Shown here: piece by piece, positions 59,801 through 64,000 of the stretch
Layout: the number at the start of each line of letters is the position of its first letter
Numbering within the stretch: the first letter of the stretch is position 1
NCBI GenBank assembly: GCA_040756515.1
Contig: JBFLYW010000012.1
Location: forward strand, 30,727 to 94,726
Length of the DNA stretch: 64,000 nt
Direction of reading: 5' to 3'
Origin: DSXH01 sp020724325
GTDB lineage: Bacteria > Bacteroidota > Ignavibacteria > Ignavibacteriales > Melioribacteraceae
Position numbers and translations under genes: made by a program
The notes under the pieces: model-generated
Database searches by the model: none
Told to the model about the DNA's origin: nothing
Seen by the model: the letters and a program-made list of their open reading frames with translations, nothing else

Positions 59801-62800
59801 CCGCCGGGTGAATATAAAGTTGGCGAGAAATTCCTTTCTGGTTGGAGACAGACTAAACCAACATCGATCTATTATATCGTTCAGCTTGCATCAGGAGAAA
59901 AAATTACGGATTTGCAGTTTGGAAATAAAGAAGATGAAGAAGTACAGCTTGGATCTATTTGCGGAAATAAGTTTAATGATAAAAATCGTGATGGAAGGAA
60001 AGTGAGCAGCGAGCAGGGAATTGCTGGATGGACTATTTATCTCGAAGGTCCAATGAATTTAACGGCGGTAACCGATGCAAACGGTGATTTCTGTTTTTAT
60101 GGATTGATTCCCGGTACATACACAGTAAGAGAAGAAAATAAAACCGGATGGAGACAGACCAAACCTTCTTCTATAACTTATACTTTAGAAGTCGGTAATG
60201 GTGATAATTTTACGGGAATTGATTTCGGAAATTTTGAAGACCCATCTGTTACGCTTGGTTCAATATGCGGAATTAAATTCAACGATTTGAATGGAGATGG
60301 TAAGAAGCAAGATAATGAACCGGTAATTCCAAATTGGACAATCAATTTATCCGGCACAATGAATTTAACTACTCGGACTGATTCGAGAGGTAAATTCTGT
60401 TTTGATAACTTAATATTTGGACGTTATACTGTTTCAGAAGCGCATAAAGACAGATGGAGACAAACAGCTCCTTCAACCGGAAGCTACACAATTGAGCTAT
60501 CTGAAGATAATAGTAAACCCGATACATTCTATTTCGGAAATAAAGAAGATATTGCTATTCGGAACGGTTCAATCTGTGGAATGAAATATTTAGATAAAAA
60601 TGGGAATGGCAGAAAAGATCTTACCGAACCCGGGATAGCTGACTGGCAAATTAATATCAGCGGTCCGGTTGATAGAAGTATTTTTACTAATAAGGAAGGC
60701 AACTATTGCTTTGATAATCTACCGCCGGGAACATATATCTTAAAAGAAGAACCAAAAACAGATTGGGTGCAAACTTATCCATCGTCTCCAGGTTCTTTTA
60801 CAGTTACACTTGCATCTGGCGAGAATCTTATTGGCTATTATTTTGGGAATAAGTATGAACCCAAACCGGGTTGTGTTGAGGCGCCAAGCGGTATGGTTGC
60901 TTGGTGGCATTTAGATTTTTCTGCTAGAGATGGTAGGCAAGATATCGCGGGATTTAATAATGTAGGCACTATGATAAATGGACCCTTTCAAGTTGCAGGT
61001 AAAGTTGCGGGTGCATTGCAGTTTGATGGAGTTGACGATTATGTTGAAGCTGCCGATCACTCTGAACTCAACTTCGGCACTGGTGATTTTTCATTTGATG
61101 CTTGGATTAAGACTTCAGATTCTCAGGGTGTAAAAGCAATTATTGATAAGAGATCCCAGATGCAAGGAACTGGATATTTTATTTTCCTTAACGATGGCAA
61201 ACTAAGTCTGCAGCTAAATGATAACCTTTCCATTTGGGCAAATTATTCGACATCAATTGTAATTGCAGATGGTAATTGGCATCATATAGCAATTACTATA
61301 CAAAGAAATAATTCCCAAGGGCTAAAATTTTATGTTGATGGTTTACCAGTTCAAACTGGAAATCCAACTTCACAACAAGGATCTATTAGCAATACTACAC
61401 CACTTCGCATTGGACTAAATACCTATATGCAAGCTTCCTTCTCGCAAGCATTCAAAGGAATACTTGACGAAATAGAATTATTCAAACGGGTCTTAACACC
61501 TGAAGAAGTGCAAGCAATTTATAATGCCGGAAGCGCCGGAAAATGCAAACCGAATACTCAAGGCGGTTCTGTCTCGGGTACAGTTTGGTACGACACAAAT
61601 AATAATGGAGTTATGGATCCAAACGAAGTTGGATTAGCACAACGACCTGTTTTATTGAACGGTCCAACAATTGCCATAACAGAAACTGATGACGACGGAA
61701 ATTATGTCTTCACAGATTTGAAACCGGGTGATCATACAATATCAATTGTTAAGCCAAACGATTGGTCTTGTACTTATCCACTCGGCGGTAGATATCCTTT
61801 TAAGTTAGAAGAAGGACAAAGTTTAGCTGCTCATAATTTTGGTCTTGCAAACGATCCATGTCCGACCGGACAAAAATCATGGTATCCGCTTGGAAGTGGT
61901 TTAGGTGGTGAAGTAGCAGCACTAGCTGTAATGGGAACGAATCTTTTTGCCGGTGGTTATTTCACACATGCTGGTAATAATCAGCTAGTAAACCACATTG
62001 CAAAATGGAACGGTTCAAGCTGGTCGCCATTAGTTGGAACTAATGGAATAGCTGGTGTAAATGGGAACGTATATGCCTTAGCCGTTTATCAAAATAAATT
62101 ATATGTCGGTGGACAATTTACATCTGCTGGTGGTGTTGCAGCAAATAGTATTGCAGTATGGGATGGAACTAATTGGTCTGCCTTAACCGGTACAAATGGT
62201 ATAAATGGTATGGGAAGCTCTGTCAATCCACAAGTTCTGGCACTTGCCGTAAAGAATAACGAATTATTTGTTGGAGGATTATTTACTTCTGCTGGTGGAG
62301 CGACTTCAAATAATATTGCGAAGTGGAATGGAACTAATTGGTCTGCAGTAGGGGCGTATGGTTTCGACAATTCTGTTAATTCATTGGTGGAAGTAGGAAA
62401 CAACATTTATGCTGGTGGTCTCTTTGATGCAACAGTAAATATATCTCTAAATAAAATTGCGAAATGGGATGGTGTAAGTTGGTCATCGCTTCAATCTGGG
62501 ATGACGGATAATTTATGGAGTTATATAAACTCTGCCTGGGTACATGCATTAGCTACAGATGGAATTCAAATTTATGCTGGTGGAACGTTCCAAGCTGCTG
62601 GTGGTCTTTGGGCAAAGAACATCGCAAAATGGGATGGTTCAAGTTGGTCTGCTCTGGGAATTGGTTCCGGAGGCGTTAACAATAGAGTTTATGCTATAAC
62701 TAATATGGGAGGAATTTTTTATGTAGGTGGAGAATTCACAACTACTAATCCAGATAATCCTTTCTCTAGTATTTCTGCTAACCGAATAGCTAAGTGGGAT

Positions 62801-63289
62801 GGAACAAACTGGGTTGCTTTTGGAAGCGGTATGTCTGGAAATTCTGGGACTTCAGTTAGAGCTCTTGCAGTAATTGGGGGAGATTTATATGCTGCTGGTA
62901 ACTTCTACATTGCTGGAGGTGTGAATGCAAACAACATTGCAAAATACTCATGCAGCGGTACTGTTACTTCAGTTGGCGATGATAATATAATTAATACAAT
63001 ACCGCAGCAGTTTCAGCTTTCACAGAATTATCCTAATCCATTTAATCCGACTACAACAATTAAATATTCAATACCGGTAGAGACGTTGCGCGCAACGTCT
63101 CAACAACACGTTACAATAAAGGTGTATGATATTCTCGGAAGAGAAGTGAGGGTGCTGGTTAACGAAGAAAAAAATCCGGGAGTTTATGAAGTAAAATTCG
63201 ATGCAAGAAATTTAGCAAGCGGAGTTTATTTCTACACAATTATAACTCCACAATATTCTCAGAGTAAGAAGATGATACTTTTGAAATAG
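56861..63289 (+). CDS. Giant SdrD-repeat surface protein with LamG domain and T9SS sorting domain
   Basis: 2142 residues. Signal peptide (ending VTNLIAQ), an N-terminal domain to about 205, then ten SdrD_B-like (Cna B-type) repeats, each opening GSICGxKxNDxNGDGxxD and carrying GxYCFxNLxxGTYT, with a separate beta domain of about 190 residues between repeats 2 and 3 and a LamG/concanavalin-like domain (about 1345-1565) between repeats 9 and 10. Then come kelch-like repeats (LFAGGYFTHAGNN; IAKWNGSSW) at about 1680-2040, and the sorting domain from NYPNPFNPTTTIKYSIP. The DxNGDGxxD loops bind calcium in known SdrD_B domains. A stalk-like adhesin or surface structural protein is likely, secreted by T9SS. 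No protease or hydrolase motif seen. Confidence 0.88.
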   Translation: MKKIHFIAAFLFSFAVTNLIAQSAAVTWPLTSNPNPNTPTGNLQASAQTIGAGSASPFMILYPQQPYSSSGQSLVTGYQGPGWPAGPVNYTRYMQFDINPTAGNNFTAQFISFKYRDNPQVPTNFNLLKAEVWYAIDNNWNSSVQLSTSPLDYLNTAEQTFSKSINVQVLNGQTFSVRIFPYAPNGSLAMTPTLAIHRNLIIEGRTSPVVTNGSICGMKFNDLNGNGRKDSGEPGLAGWTINLSMGAVNMTAITGADGSYCFNNLQAGTYTLSETQNQNGWQQTYPTNPSTHTVVLPAGQNVLNVDFGNKQLFGSICGMKFNDLNGNGENDNEPGLSGWIIELTYSGPNGVVTLRDTTDSNGGYCFNNLAFDNYTITEVNKSGWTQKAPASGSYTVTINQEVNLIGYDFGNKEILNPDCSDFENNSLNGWQANNISTSFQQNGNNHYIQTTDQAGVSTFYTTSKPYTGNWTSLFSNGCGSLCFDINFIYGGHVFQGQTPPQTLTPYIAIEGNGFKASFIVNQSISVGGGWHTFCAPLSFLNSDGTLPSNSDGYWIMTTGTASDWNSLLTNVTKVRLLADPTSFQGEKIGYDNICLKNSGDCNTPLKLGSICGYKILDKDGDGERDSNEDIIPNWGITLSNGTTSTTVYTNANGEYCFNDLPAGTYTVSEEHRMGYKQIFPPDPGVHTITLLPGENKTNINFSNIEDISVKLGSICGIKFNDINGDGIQDLPNEVGLAGWTFQLTGASNQTVVTDLNGNFCFTNLRAGSYTIKEVIQDGWEPTSPNTSGIINVTLAEGENREGIFFGNKEKFGSICGMKYNDMNGNGKWDPGEPGLPNWQITLSSYQNNYTGQGGVGNSLNLVAAVTTDRNGNYCFTNVRQGNYLVGEIQKDGWTKTEPSGFAHGITLTPGQKIEGLNFGNKEDITVRLGSICGIKFNDKDGDGVQDPGELGIPDWQIQIGGPVDMTVLTDKEGKFCFDNLPPGEYKVGEKFLSGWRQTKPTSIYYIVQLASGEKITDLQFGNKEDEEVQLGSICGNKFNDKNRDGRKVSSEQGIAGWTIYLEGPMNLTAVTDANGDFCFYGLIPGTYTVREENKTGWRQTKPSSITYTLEVGNGDNFTGIDFGNFEDPSVTLGSICGIKFNDLNGDGKKQDNEPVIPNWTINLSGTMNLTTRTDSRGKFCFDNLIFGRYTVSEAHKDRWRQTAPSTGSYTIELSEDNSKPDTFYFGNKEDIAIRNGSICGMKYLDKNGNGRKDLTEPGIADWQINISGPVDRSIFTNKEGNYCFDNLPPGTYILKEEPKTDWVQTYPSSPGSFTVTLASGENLIGYYFGNKYEPKPGCVEAPSGMVAWWHLDFSARDGRQDIAGFNNVGTMINGPFQVAGKVAGALQFDGVDDYVEAADHSELNFGTGDFSFDAWIKTSDSQGVKAIIDKRSQMQGTGYFIFLNDGKLSLQLNDNLSIWANYSTSIVIADGNWHHIAITIQRNNSQGLKFYVDGLPVQTGNPTSQQGSISNTTPLRIGLNTYMQASFSQAFKGILDEIELFKRVLTPEEVQAIYNAGSAGKCKPNTQGGSVSGTVWYDTNNNGVMDPNEVGLAQRPVLLNGPTIAITETDDDGNYVFTDLKPGDHTISIVKPNDWSCTYPLGGRYPFKLEEGQSLAAHNFGLANDPCPTGQKSWYPLGSGLGGEVAALAVMGTNLFAGGYFTHAGNNQLVNHIAKWNGSSWSPLVGTNGIAGVNGNVYALAVYQNKLYVGGQFTSAGGVAANSIAVWDGTNWSALTGTNGINGMGSSVNPQVLALAVKNNELFVGGLFTSAGGATSNNIAKWNGTNWSAVGAYGFDNSVNSLVEVGNNIYAGGLFDATVNISLNKIAKWDGVSWSSLQSGMTDNLWSYINSAWVHALATDGIQIYAGGTFQAAGGLWAKNIAKWDGSSWSALGIGSGGVNNRVYAITNMGGIFYVGGEFTTTNPDNPFSSISANRIAKWDGTNWVAFGSGMSGNSGTSVRALAVIGGDLYAAGNFYIAGGVNANNIAKYSCSGTVTSVGDDNIINTIPQQFQLSQNYPNPFNPTTTIKYSIPVETLRATSQQHVTIKVYDILGREVRVLVNEEKNPGVYEVKFDARNLASGVYFYTIITPQYSQSKKMILLK
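63080..63101 (+). repeat. Perfect 22-bp palindrome inside the sorting-domain coding region
   Basis: GAGACGTTGCG (63080-63090) is followed directly by its exact complement to 63101. It encodes ETLRATS between IPV and QQHVTIKVYDILG, where other sorting domains have only a few residues, so it is an in-frame insertion. Confidence 0.85.
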
Positions 63290-64000
63290 TGCCAAATGGC
63301 ACTATGGTAAGTGACCATGTTCTTTTTGAAGCATCTTTAAGATTCCTCATCCCGCTTTGCGGGATTCGAAATGACGTTTCTCATCCCGCTTTGCGGAATT
63401 CGAAATGACAAAACGAATCGTCATTTTAATCCCGTCGTTGACGGATCGGGAGAGTAGAACTAAAACCTTGAAGGTCAAGAGTTGTTATCTATTTTCTCAT
63501 GACCTTCAAGGTTGTTGTTCCTCAGTCGCTCCGCTCCTTCGGAATGACTATTCTTCGTAGCTTCGCTCCTCAGAATGACATAGTAGAAAGTATCCTGTCA
63601 TTCTGAGCCGAACGAAGCGAGGCGAAGAATCTATGCGTAGTTCCTCAGTCTCCCGACTTGTCGGGATCCTTCGGAATGACATTTCTCATTCCGCTTTGCG
63701 GGATTCGAAATGACAAAACGAATCGTCATTTTAATCCCGTCGTTGACGGATCGGGAGAGTAGAACTAAAACCTTGAAGGTCAAGAGTTGTTATCTATTTT
63801 TTCATGACCTTCAAGGTTGTTGTTCCTCAGTCGCTCCGCTCCTTCGGAATGACTATTCTTCGTAGCTTCGCTCCTACTAATGACCACTCAATGGAGTGAG
63901 TTGTAATCCAAAATGATTAGCCTGCTTATGTAACCTTTTAATTTGTTGTTCTTTGAACTTTTGGTGGTAAAGAATAAGACCTTGTTCTACAAATTCGATA
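63290..64000 (+). repeat. Repeat-rich spacer with a 191-bp direct duplication
   Basis: No gene. 63380-63570 and 63685-63875 are nearly identical (305 bases apart). Each contains the CCTTGAAGGTCAAGAG ... CATGACCTTCAAGG pair and the phrases CCTCAGTCGCTCCGCTCC and CGTAGCTTCGCTCC; between them is TCATTCTGAGCCGAACGAAG. The same family occurs near 1060-1290. The last 100 bases are unrelated AT-rich DNA. Confidence 0.8.

Noticed and set aside
63360..63900. Possible CRISPR array in the repeated region
   Set aside because: Only two long copies 305 bases apart, with internal palindromes and no regular short repeat/spacer pattern or cas genes.
1..64000. tRNA or rRNA genes
   Set aside because: No tRNA-like cloverleaf motifs or rRNA signatures were noticed in the intergenic stretches; a covariance-model scan would be decisive.

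Overview
The window looks like a chromosomal segment of an AT-rich member of the Ignavibacteria/Chlorobi-Bacteroidetes side of the tree. The reasons are the C-terminal type IX secretion sorting domain with the NYPNPFNP start, a Bacteroidetes-type succinate dehydrogenase, the rplM-rpsI-rpsB-tsf-pyrH-frr order, two-component sensors of the Reg_prop/Y_Y_Y/LytS type, and six-bladed beta-propeller genes beside small peptides. This placement is inferred from protein style only.

Layout. 1-6.7 kb: pectin/uronate use (end of kduI, kduD from a TTG start, PL10 pectate lyase), a dead response-regulator receiver next to a histidine kinase, a secreted clan-A-like glycoside hydrolase, and rluE. 6.9-9.3 kb: a minus-strand BtuB-type receptor behind a cobalamin riboswitch. 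9.4-25.7 kb: the accessory island and the main interest. 26-30.7 kb: an RND permease and its membrane fusion protein. 31.2-34.6 kb: sdhCAB. 34.6-35.5 kb: gene scars. 35.5-38.5 kb: peroxiredoxin and Dps (minus strand), divergent from a GAF/sigma-54 activator. 38.8-45.8 kb: an array of T9SS-exported enzymes with near-identical ends and different middles. 45.9-48.1 kb: a deoxyhypusine-synthase-like gene and an epimerase (minus strand). 48.2-52.4 kb: ribosomal/translation operon. 52.6-56.3 kb: LytTR regulator and giant propeller sensor kinase. 56.6-63.3 kb: a 2142-residue SdrD-repeat T9SS protein. 63.3-64 kb: repeats.

The island at 9.4-25.7 kb is built from repeated modules of about 3 kb. Each module has the same TTGACA/poly-T/TAGATT leader, a nearly identical MauE/DoxX-like membrane protein carrying DCGCFG, one or two short exported cysteine-rich peptides (4 or 6 Cys), a six-bladed propeller protein (lipoprotein in two modules), and a membrane-anchored thioredoxin-like protein with CxxC. 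A decayed copy of the first ~70 codons of the downstream RND gene sits in front of each module. The fourth module keeps only a truncated mauE and is followed by a RiPP-type locus: a double-glycine precursor with four Cys, two radical-SAM-like proteins, another propeller, and a C39-peptidase ABC exporter whose start codon is unclear. I propose that the modules are MauE/MauD-like disulfide-forming units dedicated to small Cys-rich client peptides, amplified by accretion at the 5' end of the RND gene.

A second modular theme is the T9SS array: shared DNA encodes the signal peptide/Ig-like start and the sorting domain, with swapped catalytic middles. A heptamer tandem repeat inside the sorting-domain DNA has lost one unit in one gene, which breaks the export signal.
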